Positions 1-8,097 of a stretch of 28,847 bases of DNA are shown one piece after another. This DNA comes from an uncultured Bacteroidales bacterium (GTDB lineage Bacteria; Bacteroidota; Bacteroidia; Bacteroidales; UBA932): the NCBI GenBank assembly GCA_900546445.1, contig URCV01000021.1:1-28847 (forward strand), read 5' to 3'. The translations under genes were made by a program, and so were the position numbers. A model generated the notes under the pieces. It was not told where the DNA came from and made no database searches. It saw only the letters and a program-made list of their open reading frames with translations. How positions within the stretch are numbered: the first letter of the stretch is position 1; the number at the start of each line of letters is the position of its first letter.

Positions 1-126
1 GTAGCGGAACGGGTAGAGGTGAATCAGGTCGTTCAAATCGTGTATGCCAAGCTCTTTTTCCAGAAGCTCGGCACGTTTGGGACCTACGCCCTTAAGGTAC
101 TTTATTTCGCTCTCAAGTTCGCTCAA
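1..126 (-). CDS. recG: RecG ATP-dependent DNA helicase, N-terminal fragment
   Basis: The 42 codons read from 126 down to the window edge contain LKGVGPKRAELLEKELGI followed by DLIHLYPFRY. This is the helix-hairpin-helix-like 'wedge' start typical of RecG, which remodels stalled replication forks and Holliday junctions. The helicase domains lie outside the window. No ATG precedes the conserved block after the last in-frame stop. The best start is TTG at 126-124, which overlaps the TGA of the upstream lipoprotein gene as TTGA, so translation is probably coupled. A second in-frame TTG lies ten codons further upstream. Identity is confident from the motif; the exact start is less so. Confidence 0.85.
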   Translation of the reverse strand, partial: MSELESEIKYLKGVGPKRAELLEKELGIHDLNDLIHLYPFRY

Positions 127-1274
127 TGTTGAATGTTTCCTAAAATGAATTGACAAAAATCGTCATATAGTTTCTTGTCCTCCGGATGCTGTGCAACCGA
201 TAGCTTATACAAGGTATTTTCGCCCATATAGTAAGACAGAATGCAGTTTCCGTAGAGTCCGAGGTCCTTACACATTTGGAAATAGTAGTAGAATCTCTCG
301 CGGAAACTCTCCCAATCAGGATTTCCGTATAACACCTTGTCGTCCAGCTCGATTTCCATAGACAGGTTGTTCTGCTGAAGACGTGCCTTCCAGTCCTCCA
401 TATTATACTCCGGATGCCAGAGATAGTTAGGCTGGATCATCACGAAGTCCAAATGGAAATTCTGCCATCTGTCCGAACCTGCCGCCCAGTTATAAGGAAT
501 CCACGACATGCTCAACTTCTTGCTATGTACGTAGTCCGAGAGTGCGGGATATACCTCTTCCCAGCGCTTCAGCTCGGGATTATATCCGCTTTCCCATGTG
601 GCCAATTCCTCCGAGAAGCAGTAGAAGCCCTCCAGCTCGAGGTTCTTGAAACCAGCCTCTTTCCATTTGGCCAATACCGTATCTACAAACCATTTGCAAG
701 CCGCGAGCCTGTCTTCGCCCTTAGCAAAATCCATCTGCCTGCCACCCAACTCGCCCCAATAGACGGTGTTCGAAGTGGTGTCCTTGAAATCGTAATAAGG
801 TATAGGGTCCGGGATGCTGACCACCACCTTTCTTTTAGTGGATGGATGTCCCAACCTGTCCTCCGCTTCGCCCACTACCTCGTTCAGGGCGTCGAATCCG
901 TTCCCTTCAGTAAACCAGTAGTCTATGAAATGCTGCCAATTGGACTTTCCGGCCGGGTGATTTCCGTAGCCGATACCCATAGCCGCACCCTCTTCCCCCG
1001 GAGTGGATTTATCGTAGATTTCGAGAGCGAGGAAGGCGTCGAACAGCCAATGCTCATGCCCGTTAGGGTCGGTGTAGGTTACGTGTGGGCGTAGCCTTTC
1101 TTCGGTCCAAAGTGAGTTCGTGCGCGCCATGTTGCCACCATAGAGAAGAGCCATATTGTCATAAGGCTCGAAGCGTCCGCTTTCTCCGTTACGCGCGGCC
1201 TTATGCGCTGTGCTACAGCCCATAACGCCGATGCTAAAGAGAAGGAGTGTTGAAAAAATTAATCTTGGTTTCAT
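123..1274 (-). CDS. Secreted lipoprotein, DUF4855-like (putative TIM-barrel, glycosidase-like)
   Basis: This is a 383-residue protein from ATG at 1274. An upstream in-frame ATG at 1322 was rejected because it adds 16 charged residues before the signal peptide and lies upstream of the promoter. Residues 1-20 form a lipoprotein signal (LLLFSIGVMGC, acylated Cys20). The body has the hallmarks I associate with DUF4855: LWTEERLRPHVTY, WLFDAFLALEIYD near the N terminus, SWIPYNWAAGSDRW in the middle, then DFVMIQPNYLWHP and MEIELDD. That family has no proven activity that I know of; an outer-membrane or periplasmic carbohydrate role is inference. The stop overlaps the recG start. The family call is from remembered motifs, not a search. 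Confidence 0.7.
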   Translation of the reverse strand: MKPRLIFSTLLLFSIGVMGCSTAHKAARNGESGRFEPYDNMALLYGGNMARTNSLWTEERLRPHVTYTDPNGHEHWLFDAFLALEIYDKSTPGEEGAAMGIGYGNHPAGKSNWQHFIDYWFTEGNGFDALNEVVGEAEDRLGHPSTKRKVVVSIPDPIPYYDFKDTTSNTVYWGELGGRQMDFAKGEDRLAACKWFVDTVLAKWKEAGFKNLELEGFYCFSEELATWESGYNPELKRWEEVYPALSDYVHSKKLSMSWIPYNWAAGSDRWQNFHLDFVMIQPNYLWHPEYNMEDWKARLQQNNLSMEIELDDKVLYGNPDWESFRERFYYYFQMCKDLGLYGNCILSYYMGENTLYKLSVAQHPEDKKLYDDFCQFILGNIQH

Positions 1275-1297
1275 TTTTTTTGTAGTTTTGTTTCCTA

Positions 1298-1305
1298 CAA
1301 AGATA
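1298..1305 (-). promoter_or_regulatory. Bacteroidota -7 promoter element for the DUF4855-like gene
   Basis: The minus strand reads TATCTTTG, a perfect match to TAnnTTTG, 23 bases before the ATG at 1274. No clear -33 TTTG lies at the expected distance. An AGGAAA stretch sits between the promoter and the start. Confidence 0.55.
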
Positions 1306-1336
1306 TTTGTTTTTTTAAACATTTTACATAGATTTG
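1306..1336 (+). promoter_or_regulatory. Bacteroidota -33/-7 promoter for the repeat lipoprotein
   Basis: TTTG (1306-1309) is followed after 19 bases by TAGATTTG (1329-1336), matching the Bacteroidota TTTG-N19-TAnnTTTG consensus. The start codon is at 1373. It lies back to back with the divergent promoter at 1298-1305. Confidence 0.65.
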
Positions 1337-1372
1337 CAACAAGTAGTTGTAATACCTTATTTTATTTACAAT

Positions 1373-2425
1373 ATGAAACAGTTTAAAACAATGTTGGCAG
1401 TTGCTGCTGCCGCTATGCTCTTCTCCTCTTGTAACGGGAAGAAGGATGATCCGGAAGGACCGGATGTCAAACACGATGTCGAAATTCCTGAAGTAATATT
1501 TGAATCCTACTATGTAGGCGATTATTACGAGACGGAGACCTCGGCTAACGCCTTTATGAACTTTATTTCGGGGAATGTAGACATGAACGAGGATGAGGAT
1601 TATATCGGTGACGGACAGATACTTTGTCTGGATGTAAACATCGCTCTTCCTGCATCCGTAGAAGAGGCCGACCACCTTATTATTCCTTCAGGTACTTATA
1701 ACGTAGGAGACGACACTCACGCTCCTCTTACCTGGAATCCGGCTGATTCTTATCTAATTAAGGTAGAGAACGACGTGGTTTTGGTAGATGAGATGGAGTT
1801 CAAGTCAGGTACCATCGTAGTGGAGAAGACGGAGAAAGGTTCGAAGATCGTCTTCAATGGCGTTCTTAAGAACGACACCGAGTTCTCTTACGAGTACGAG
1901 GGCGTTGACCGCTTGATGAACCACGCAGATGACAGCAAGTATTCTAACCTCGACAAGAACATAGAGGTAGGTAACCTGGCAGGTGCTTCCTACAGCTCTT
2001 TGGGAGATGTAGTAGGTGACGGAAAGACAGAGACTTGGGTCATCTCGTTGGCAGATAAGTACTATGATTTCGAGAAAGATTATGGTAACGGAGAGTCGGT
2101 AATGCTTTACTTGAACGTGGCTAATGGCGCTACCGAGATTCCTGAGGGAAAGATCACCGAGTTCGCCGACCTTAACGTTACGGAGTCTCTTGAGCCAAAT
2201 ACTTTCGTAGCGGGTCTCTTTATGTACGGTTTGTACGGCGGATGCTGGTACAAGTGCCCGGCTAACGCTTACGAGGCTGCCATGATAGGTGGCGAAGTGG
2301 AAATTAAGAAGGTGGACGAAACCAAATACTCCATCTCAGGAACCCTTCGCGAAGCTTACGGCAAGACCGTTACATTCTCATACGAAGGAGAGGTTGCGAA
2401 AATGGAATATAACGAGATTGACTAA
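1373..2425 (+). CDS. Lipoprotein with two internal repeats, function unknown
   Basis: This is a 350-residue protein. The ATG at 1373 was chosen because it begins a lipoprotein signal (lipobox LFSSC, acylated Cys20) and lies downstream of the promoter; an ATG at 1334 would overlap the promoter. I do not recognise the family. Two related halves are visible, roughly residues 35-180 and 190-345. Each starts with an acidic beta-rich segment (DGQILCLDVNI; NGESVMLYLNV), has an IPSG/IPEG turn, and ends with a GxL...FSYE(Y)EG strand pair. The protein is acidic and rich in predicted beta strands, consistent with a surface or periplasmic beta-barrel or sandwich fold. It is followed directly by a strong terminator and is probably monocistronic. 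Confidence 0.8.
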   Translation: MKQFKTMLAVAAAAMLFSSCNGKKDDPEGPDVKHDVEIPEVIFESYYVGDYYETETSANAFMNFISGNVDMNEDEDYIGDGQILCLDVNIALPASVEEADHLIIPSGTYNVGDDTHAPLTWNPADSYLIKVENDVVLVDEMEFKSGTIVVEKTEKGSKIVFNGVLKNDTEFSYEYEGVDRLMNHADDSKYSNLDKNIEVGNLAGASYSSLGDVVGDGKTETWVISLADKYYDFEKDYGNGESVMLYLNVANGATEIPEGKITEFADLNVTESLEPNTFVAGLFMYGLYGGCWYKCPANAYEAAMIGGEVEIKKVDETKYSISGTLREAYGKTVTFSYEGEVAKMEYNEID

Positions 2426-2446
2426 TTAGAAGTCTTCTAAAAATAA

Positions 2447-2485
2447 AGCCGCGCTGTCCGAAAAGGTAGCGCGGCTATTTTTTTT
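2447..2485. terminator. Bidirectional intrinsic terminator
   Basis: A perfect 9-bp stem, AGCCGCGCT (2447-2455) with AGCGCGGCT (2468-2476), is followed by ATTTTTTTTT on the plus strand. On the minus strand it is followed by TTTATTTTT. It sits between the convergent ends of the repeat lipoprotein and the TonB receptor and can serve both. Confidence 0.85.
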
Positions 2486-4277
2486 AGAACTTGTATTCTA
2501 CGCTGACTATCGCACTGCGTCCCGGCATAGGGTAGCCCGAGGCGAGAGAGTAGCGGTAGTCGAAGATGTTACGTAAGCTGAGTTTGAGAAGGAATACGTC
2601 TATGGTTTTTCCTATCGTGAGGTCTACTGTGTTCCAGTCCGCAGCATTCTCGCTGCCGCTTTCCGTGCGCCCGAAGCGTCCTTGCCAATTGGCATTTATG
2701 AGCCAACCGTCGAAGGTGACGGTGCTGCCGATGTAGGCGGTGTGCTTGGCCACGAAAGGAATCTGCTTTCCGAAGGTGCTGCTGTCCGGAGTGCGGTCCG
2801 TCGCATCGAGAAGGGTGTATTTCGCATCCATAGACCAGAGAACCGAGTCGAAGCGGTGGCTGAGTTCTAGCGCTGCATCGAGGCCGAGCGAACGCACCTT
2901 ACCTATATTATAAGGTAGCCAGATCGCAGGGTTGCTAGGAGTAGGAGCGGATACTATCTTATTAGTAAGGAGGTTGTAGAAGCCGTTAACCTTTGCGCTG
3001 ATGGTGGTCTTTCCCGAGAATGCGTTCCGATATTCGAGACCGCAGTCCATAAGGTAGGCATCTTCCGGCTTGAGGGAATCGTTTCCGAATCCAGGATAGT
3101 ATAACTCGTTGAAGGTAGGTGCTCTCCAGTCCCTGCGGGCAAATGCTACCAGGTCCAGCCCCTTTGCTATGTTCACGCGGACGTCTACCGAAGGCATGAA
3201 TGCACCGAGTCGCGCTCCGCCCTTATCTATTACGCCGCTATAGTCGAGGGCTAGGTTAGCCGACGCGCGGTCGATATGGTATGCTCCTGCCACTGAGGTG
3301 AATAGCTCCGTGCGTTCCGCGTGGTAGAGGTTGCTTTCCAAGCTGCTTAAGTGGGCGTCGGTCGCTACCGTCACCTTCCACTCGTCATTTATGTCCACAT
3401 CGTGTACCAAGTTTAGTTGAAGGTTATTCTGGTCGTAGTTGGAGTCACCCCATTCGGAGATGTAGTCCAGTTTGTCCACGGCATCCTTAGCGCTGAAGCG
3501 AAGGGTGTAGAATGGACTGAAAGTATAGGATATGTCGCCCTGAATGAAGTAGTTGACGTCGTTCTGCCTGTCCGTGCTTGGATAGTATATGGAGCCCGGA
3601 GTGCCCCTTTTCGACGCATTCAGCAGACTCTTGACGTGGAATGTGCATCTTGAATAGTCGCCGAAGAGGTCGAAGCCTCCGTTTATCTGGTTGAAGTCGT
3701 TATTAGAGCGCCTTTTGTTAGCCGTATAGACATAGTCGCCCTTTGAGAACAGTGCATTCAGGTTAGCCGAGATGCTTAACGCCTTGCCAAGTCGATAGGC
3801 GCCGTAAATGCTTGGCGAATAGGTGTTGAAGGAGCCCCCGTAAGCCTTTACGTATCCGGTGTAGTCCTTGTCTTCGAATACCGGACGTGCCGTCTTGAAG
3901 TTAAGGCTATTCTGCGCGTAATTGATTATGGCAGAGTTAAAGGTGGTGAGAGGGAGGATTCCCAGGTCTGTCTGTCCGCTCTGCACGTTAGTCATCCTGA
4001 TGCCGTCTATGTAGATGGTAGTGTGTGCGCTTCCGAAGCCTCTGAGACTCACGTTCTTAAGTCCTGCCGCTCCGCCGTAGTCGCTTATCTGAAGGCTCGG
4101 GCTCTTTAAGAGCAAGTCCGTAATGGACAGGACTCCGTCTGTCGAAAGAGTGTCCTGCCTGTTTACGATTACGCCCTTTTCGGCGCTTACTATCACTTCT
4201 TCGAGCACGTTTTCTTCGCGCCCGACGTTCTGCGTGGGATTAAGACCCACAGCCAAAAGTAAAATAGAGTATAACAT
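2484..4277 (-). CDS. TonB-dependent outer-membrane receptor, BtuB-like
   Basis: This 597-residue receptor imports a scarce ligand across the outer membrane using TonB energy. After a short hydrophobic signal (MLYSILLLAVGL) comes a plug domain at about residues 30-130, with SITDLLLKSPSLQI, VSLRGFGSAHTTIYIDG and the QSGQTDLGILPL segment. The rest is a beta barrel that includes AFARRDWRAPTFNELYYPGF and ends in the aromatic residue Phe597, the outer-membrane insertion signature. Size and plug resemble BtuB-type cobalamin or small-siderophore receptors rather than SusC, since there is no carboxypeptidase-like N-terminal domain. I see no cobalamin riboswitch in the 61-base divergent spacer, so the ligand is unassigned. 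The promoter signal ends only four bases before the ATG. Confidence 0.85.
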   Translation of the reverse strand: MLYSILLLAVGLNPTQNVGREENVLEEVIVSAEKGVIVNRQDTLSTDGVLSITDLLLKSPSLQISDYGGAAGLKNVSLRGFGSAHTTIYIDGIRMTNVQSGQTDLGILPLTTFNSAIINYAQNSLNFKTARPVFEDKDYTGYVKAYGGSFNTYSPSIYGAYRLGKALSISANLNALFSKGDYVYTANKRRSNNDFNQINGGFDLFGDYSRCTFHVKSLLNASKRGTPGSIYYPSTDRQNDVNYFIQGDISYTFSPFYTLRFSAKDAVDKLDYISEWGDSNYDQNNLQLNLVHDVDINDEWKVTVATDAHLSSLESNLYHAERTELFTSVAGAYHIDRASANLALDYSGVIDKGGARLGAFMPSVDVRVNIAKGLDLVAFARRDWRAPTFNELYYPGFGNDSLKPEDAYLMDCGLEYRNAFSGKTTISAKVNGFYNLLTNKIVSAPTPSNPAIWLPYNIGKVRSLGLDAALELSHRFDSVLWSMDAKYTLLDATDRTPDSSTFGKQIPFVAKHTAYIGSTVTFDGWLINANWQGRFGRTESGSENAADWNTVDLTIGKTIDVFLLKLSLRNIFDYRYSLASGYPMPGRSAIVSVEYKF

Positions 4278-4281
4278 ACGG

Positions 4282-4289
4282 CAAATATA
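4282..4289 (-). promoter_or_regulatory. -7 promoter element abutting the TonB receptor start
   Basis: The minus strand reads TATATTTG, then CCGT, then the ATG at 4277. With the usual spacing, transcription would begin at or next to the ATG. The element forms a perfect 9-bp inverted repeat with the divergent plus-strand element (CAAATATAA at 4282-4290, TTATATTTG at 4303-4311). Confidence 0.5.
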
Positions 4290-4303
4290 AATTAAAAAAA
4301 ACT

Positions 4304-4311
4304 TATATTTG
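4304..4311 (+). promoter_or_regulatory. -7 promoter element for the glycan-modification operon
   Basis: TATATTTG matches TAnnTTTG and lies 27 bases before the ATG at 4339. No convincing -33 element is visible. It is probably the single promoter for the four-gene operon at 4339-9104, whose genes have gaps of at most four bases or overlap. Confidence 0.5.
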
Positions 4312-4338
4312 TAAGTTCTGACCTAAGATGTTAGAGTA

Positions 4339-5475
4339 ATGAGAAAGATTGCATTTGTACATAACAGATTCCCAGCAGGAGGCGCCGAAAGGGTGACTAT
4401 GGATATCGCCCGATATCTTGATTCCATAGGAGGTTACCGGGTCTACGTGTTCGCCTCGCATCCGGGTTCTTTCCCGCAGGAGTACCTTACTCTGGTGAAG
4501 ATTCCTTCGCAGGCCATACAATCGCGTCGTTCACATTATGTTGAGAAACTTATAAAAGACTATCAGATAGACATATTGGTGGAAATTTCCCAGTCCATAT
4601 ACGACATAGAGGGAATACGTCGTCGCACGGGGTGTAAGGTCGTATTGGCCTGTCACGGAGAGGTCTTCTGGCAGCGCTACGCCATTATGTTCCGCAGGCA
4701 GAAAAAGAAGCTTCTGTGGAATCTGGTGAACCGGAAGCGCTATGCCGACGGCACCCTCGCGATGGAGAAGGCCCGCAGGCGTACGCTCTTCGATTATGAG
4801 CACTGCGATGCCTATACGGTTCTGTGTCAGGATTATAAATGCCAATTGGAACGCTCCCTCGCACTTTCGGAGCCTTCGCACATCCACGTCATTGAGAATC
4901 CGGAGCCGGTGGTGGCTTCCCCAAATCTCGATAAGGAGAAGGTGGTGATGTTCTGCGGAAGGTTCGAGGCTTGGTCCAAGCGGATAGACAGGCTCTTGCG
5001 CATCTGGAAGCAGGTCGAGGACGAACTGGGGGATTGGCATTTGGAATTAGTGGGCGATGGTCCGGCTCTGGCAGATATGCAGAGGCTCGCGGGCGAATTG
5101 GCCCTGAAAAGGGTGAGGTTCGAGGGCAAGCGCTCGAATATGGCTGATTATTACCGCCGTGCGAGTGTGGTGTGCTTGACTTCGCAGACCGAAGGATGGC
5201 CGCTGGCGCTCACCGAGGGACAGGCCAATGGCTGCATCTGCGTGGCTTTCGGAAGCAGTGCGGGTATCGTGGAGGTGCTCTCGCCTAGCGGGGAGTGCGG
5301 TTTCGTGGTGGAGCCGTTCGACGAGGGGGCGTATGCCGATGTGCTCAGAAAGATAGCGGCGATGAGCGATGAGGAGAGTAAGAGGCTAAGAATTAATGGA
5401 ATAGATAAACGAAAACAGTATCGCCCGGAGGTGATATCCGAAAAATGGAAGGTGCTGTTTGATTCACTTTTTTAA
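4339..5475 (+). CDS. Glycosyltransferase, GT4 family
   Basis: This 378-residue retaining GT-B glycosyltransferase transfers a sugar from an activated donor onto a growing glycan, probably at the cytoplasmic face. The N-terminal acceptor domain opens with RKIAFVHNRFPAGGAERV (GGAER at residues 14-18). The C-terminal donor domain has VVMFCGRFEAWSKRIDRLL near residue 202, LVGDGP near 237, and the EX7E pair Glu285 and Glu293 in EGWPLALTEGQANG, which contacts the nucleotide-sugar. Donor and acceptor cannot be told from sequence. It is the first gene of the operon, two bases before licD, which points to the sugar that receives the phosphate group or to the glycan around it. Confidence 0.88.
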   Translation: MRKIAFVHNRFPAGGAERVTMDIARYLDSIGGYRVYVFASHPGSFPQEYLTLVKIPSQAIQSRRSHYVEKLIKDYQIDILVEISQSIYDIEGIRRRTGCKVVLACHGEVFWQRYAIMFRRQKKKLLWNLVNRKRYADGTLAMEKARRRTLFDYEHCDAYTVLCQDYKCQLERSLALSEPSHIHVIENPEPVVASPNLDKEKVVMFCGRFEAWSKRIDRLLRIWKQVEDELGDWHLELVGDGPALADMQRLAGELALKRVRFEGKRSNMADYYRRASVVCLTSQTEGWPLALTEGQANGCICVAFGSSAGIVEVLSPSGECGFVVEPFDEGAYADVLRKIAAMSDEESKRLRINGIDKRKQYRPEVISEKWKVLFDSLF

Positions 5476-5477
5476 GA

Positions 5478-6275
5478 ATGAGAGTATATAATCCGGAAGG
5501 TTCCGCATTGAGGAACGACCAGTTGAAAATGCTGGATGTCCTGATCGAATTTGACAGGATATGTAAGGAAAATGGTATAAAATGGTGGCTTAGCTCGGGT
5601 ACGCTGCTGGGCGCGGCTCGTCACGGGGGATTCATTCCCTGGGATGACGATATGGACGTGTGTATGATGAAGAAGGACTATCGTAAGCTTTGTAAGATCC
5701 TCTGTGCACTCGATAGCGACAAATACTTCTATTCTTGCATCCAGTCAGACGTGGAGCACGTCAATCCTTTCGGCAAGTTCAGGCTTAAGGAAGGTGGTGT
5801 GGAGACCACCGACCCGCGTTCCAAATACTTCAAGAGTAACGGAGTGGGTACCGACGTGTTCAGCATAGAGTATGGCTCGAGGTTCGCCTCGCATATGGGT
5901 AAGTTCTTCTATATGAATATGCAGCACCCTACGGCGAAGATTAAGAACAAGACTCTTCGTCACTTGGCCATCAGGACGGTGGAGGTAATAAACTTCGGAC
6001 TTTTGCTTCCTATCACCAGGCTCGTCGGACTCATAAACCCCAAGCACCAGTACGTCTATGAACTGGGTTCCGGCTTTTACGACGAGGCCATGTATCCGAG
6101 CGAGATATTCCCTCTGGGTACCATCACATTCGAGGGTGTGGAATTTCCTGCACCTAAGGAGGTGGACAAGTATTTGACGCACTTGTATGGGGATTGGCGA
6201 CAGATTCCTTCGGAAGAGCAGATTAAGAAGAGCCTTCACACGGAAGCATATTTGAAAGACATTTTTGGAGAATAG
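5478..6275 (+). CDS. LicD-family phosphotransferase
   Basis: This 265-residue LicD protein belongs to a family that moves phosphocholine, or a related amino-alcohol phosphate, from a CDP carrier onto a sugar hydroxyl. The signature block is GTLLGAARHGG (residues 41-51) followed by IPWDDDMDV (53-61), the nucleotidyltransferase-fold metal-binding aspartates. ATG at 5478 follows the GT4 stop by two bases. The next gene encodes a LicC-like cytidylyltransferase, so a donor of CDP type is well supported. No choline kinase (LicA) or choline transporter (LicB) is present, which argues against scavenged choline as the headgroup. The natural headgroup is inferred, see the findings. Confidence 0.88.
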   Translation: MRVYNPEGSALRNDQLKMLDVLIEFDRICKENGIKWWLSSGTLLGAARHGGFIPWDDDMDVCMMKKDYRKLCKILCALDSDKYFYSCIQSDVEHVNPFGKFRLKEGGVETTDPRSKYFKSNGVGTDVFSIEYGSRFASHMGKFFYMNMQHPTAKIKNKTLRHLAIRTVEVINFGLLLPITRLVGLINPKHQYVYELGSGFYDEAMYPSEIFPLGTITFEGVEFPAPKEVDKYLTHLYGDWRQIPSEEQIKKSLHTEAYLKDIFGE

Positions 6276-6279
6276 AGAA

Positions 6280-8097
6280 ATGCAAGCAGTTATATTGGCA
6301 GCCGGAATGGGCAAACGCCTGGGCGAATTGACAAAAGGTAATACCAAGTGTATGGTAGAGGTGAACGGCGTGTCCCTCATCGACAGGGCTTTGGGACAAT
6401 TGGCCTCGCTCGACCTCAACAGGGTAGTGATAGTGGTGGGCTATGAAGGGAAGAAACTTATGGATTATATAGGGAACCGCTACGACGGACGTCTGAAAAT
6501 CGAATACATCGAGAATCCCATATACGACAAGACGAACAACATCTATTCTCTCGCACTCGCTAAGGAAAAACTGCTCGAAGACGATACTCTGCTCATAGAA
6601 AGTGACTTGATTTTCGATGACAGGATGTTTCCGCTCATCGTGAACAACCCATATCCTAATCTGGCGCTGGTCGCGAAGTATGAGACTTGGATGGACGGCA
6701 CTATGGTAAGAATCGACGACGATAATAACATAGTGGATTTCATCTCGAAGAAGGCATTCAAGTATTCCGACGTGGATTTTTACTATAAGACGGTGAACGT
6801 CTATAAGTTCAGTCGCGATTTTATGGAGCATAAATACCTTCCTTTCTTGGAGGCTTACTGCTCCGCTCTCGGTAATAACGAATACTACGAGCAAGTGCTT
6901 CGCGTTATCTGTATGCTAGACAATTCCGAGCTCAAGGCACTTCCCATTACCGACGAGAAATGGTACGAAATAGATGACATTCAGGACCTTGACATAGCGA
7001 GCGCCATCTTCTCCGAGGGTGAGGAAAAGCTGCGTCTCTATATGAAACGCTACGGAGGGTATTGGCGTTTTCCGGAGCTGCTGGACTACTGCTATCTGGT
7101 GAATCCTTATTTTCCTACGCCGAAGATGAAGGACGAGTTGCGCTCTAATTTCGACACTCTCCTTACTGAATACCCTTCGGGGATGGGCGTCAACTCGCTT
7201 ATAGCCGGCAAGTGTTTCGGAGTGAAAGCCAAGCATATAGTCGTGGGTAACGGCGCGGCGGAACTCATAAAGAGCCTTATGTCCACGATGAAGGGTCGGC
7301 TCGGCGTCGTCTATCCTACTTTCGAGGAGTATCCTAACAGGCTGGAGGCGGAACGTATCGTGCGATTCGTGCCTTCAAGCGAGGACTTTCATTACACCGT
7401 AGACGAGTTGATGGCCTATTTCGAAGCGCATCCGGTAGAGAACCTACTTTTGATAAATCCCGATAACCCGTCAGGTAACTACATTAAGTACAGTGACTTG
7501 CTTAGGCTTATAGACTGGGCGGGAACGCGCGGATGCCGACTGGTCATCGATGAGTCCTTCGCCGATTTTAGCGAGGAATTTCCTGAAAACACCCTGCTCC
7601 ACAACGACGTTCTCGAAAGGAACCCTCACCTTTGCGTTATGAAGAGCATCTCGAAATCCTATGGCGTGCCGGGCCTGAGGCTGGGCGTATTGGCATCGGG
7701 CGACGAAGAAATCATATCGCATCTTAAGAAAGACGTATCTATCTGGAACATAAACTCTTTTGCTGAGTTCTTCCTGCAGATTTACTCGAAGTACGACAGC
7801 GATTACAAGCGCTCTTCCGCGAAATTCATAGCCGAACGCGAGCGTTTCCGCACAGAATTGGCCGCAGTGCCTTTCCTGGAGGTCTTCGACAGTCAGGCCA
7901 ATTATTTCCTATGCCGCTTGACCGGAACTCTGACTTCGGCTGAACTTGCCGTCCGACTTCTTTCGGACTATGGCATCTTGATTAAGGATTGCAGCACGAA
8001 AAAGGGATTCGAGGGAAGGAATTATATTAGGATAGCGATAAGAAACAGAGAGGATAATTCTCGACTGGTCAAAGCGTTGTTGTCTGTTTGCCGATGA
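6280..8097 (+). CDS. Fusion: LicC-like cytidylyltransferase plus PLP aminotransferase/decarboxylase
   Basis: This is a 605-residue two-domain enzyme. ATG at 6280 is preferred over the upstream TTG at 6265 because QAVILAAGMGKRLG must begin near the N terminus and GGAG lies nine bases ahead. Residues 1-245 form a nucleotidyltransferase like LicC or PntC: LAAGMGKR at 6-13, IESDLIFDD at 106-114, and WYEIDDIQDLDIA at 228-240, a hallmark of CTP:phospho-amino-alcohol enzymes. Residues 250-605 form a fold-type-I PLP domain close to HisC and CobD: GNGAAELI at 323-330, NPDNPSG at 393-399, Asp424 in VIDESFADF, PLP lysine Lys459 in SISKSYG, and Arg467. It may make the phospho-amine (aminotransferase or phospho-amino-acid decarboxylase) and then activate it with CTP. 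Which reaction occurs is inference. Confidence 0.85.
   Translation: MQAVILAAGMGKRLGELTKGNTKCMVEVNGVSLIDRALGQLASLDLNRVVIVVGYEGKKLMDYIGNRYDGRLKIEYIENPIYDKTNNIYSLALAKEKLLEDDTLLIESDLIFDDRMFPLIVNNPYPNLALVAKYETWMDGTMVRIDDDNNIVDFISKKAFKYSDVDFYYKTVNVYKFSRDFMEHKYLPFLEAYCSALGNNEYYEQVLRVICMLDNSELKALPITDEKWYEIDDIQDLDIASAIFSEGEEKLRLYMKRYGGYWRFPELLDYCYLVNPYFPTPKMKDELRSNFDTLLTEYPSGMGVNSLIAGKCFGVKAKHIVVGNGAAELIKSLMSTMKGRLGVVYPTFEEYPNRLEAERIVRFVPSSEDFHYTVDELMAYFEAHPVENLLLINPDNPSGNYIKYSDLLRLIDWAGTRGCRLVIDESFADFSEEFPENTLLHNDVLERNPHLCVMKSISKSYGVPGLRLGVLASGDEEIISHLKKDVSIWNINSFAEFFLQIYSKYDSDYKRSSAKFIAERERFRTELAAVPFLEVFDSQANYFLCRLTGTLTSAELAVRLLSDYGILIKDCSTKKGFEGRNYIRIAIRNREDNSRLVKALLSVCR

Noticed and set aside
414..1094. 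226-codon open frame antisense to the DUF4855-like gene
   Set aside because: No signal, motif or promoter. The opposite strand encodes a complete lipoprotein with coherent family motifs.
4278..4338. Cobalamin riboswitch before the BtuB-like receptor
   Set aside because: The spacer is only 61 bases and is filled by two promoter boxes, too short for the riboswitch, and no B12-box-like sequence is present.
5478..8097. Standard phosphocholine (lic) locus
   Set aside because: LicC- and LicD-like parts are present but choline kinase and choline transporter are absent, while a PLP domain and an opine dehydrogenase are present, so a choline headgroup is not the best reading.
6280..8097. Phosphonate pathway (PepM/Ppd/PntC type)
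   Set aside because: No phosphoenolpyruvate mutase or phosphonopyruvate decarboxylase is in the window, and the PLP domain is not the class V AEP transaminase type. It remains possible only if those genes lie elsewhere.
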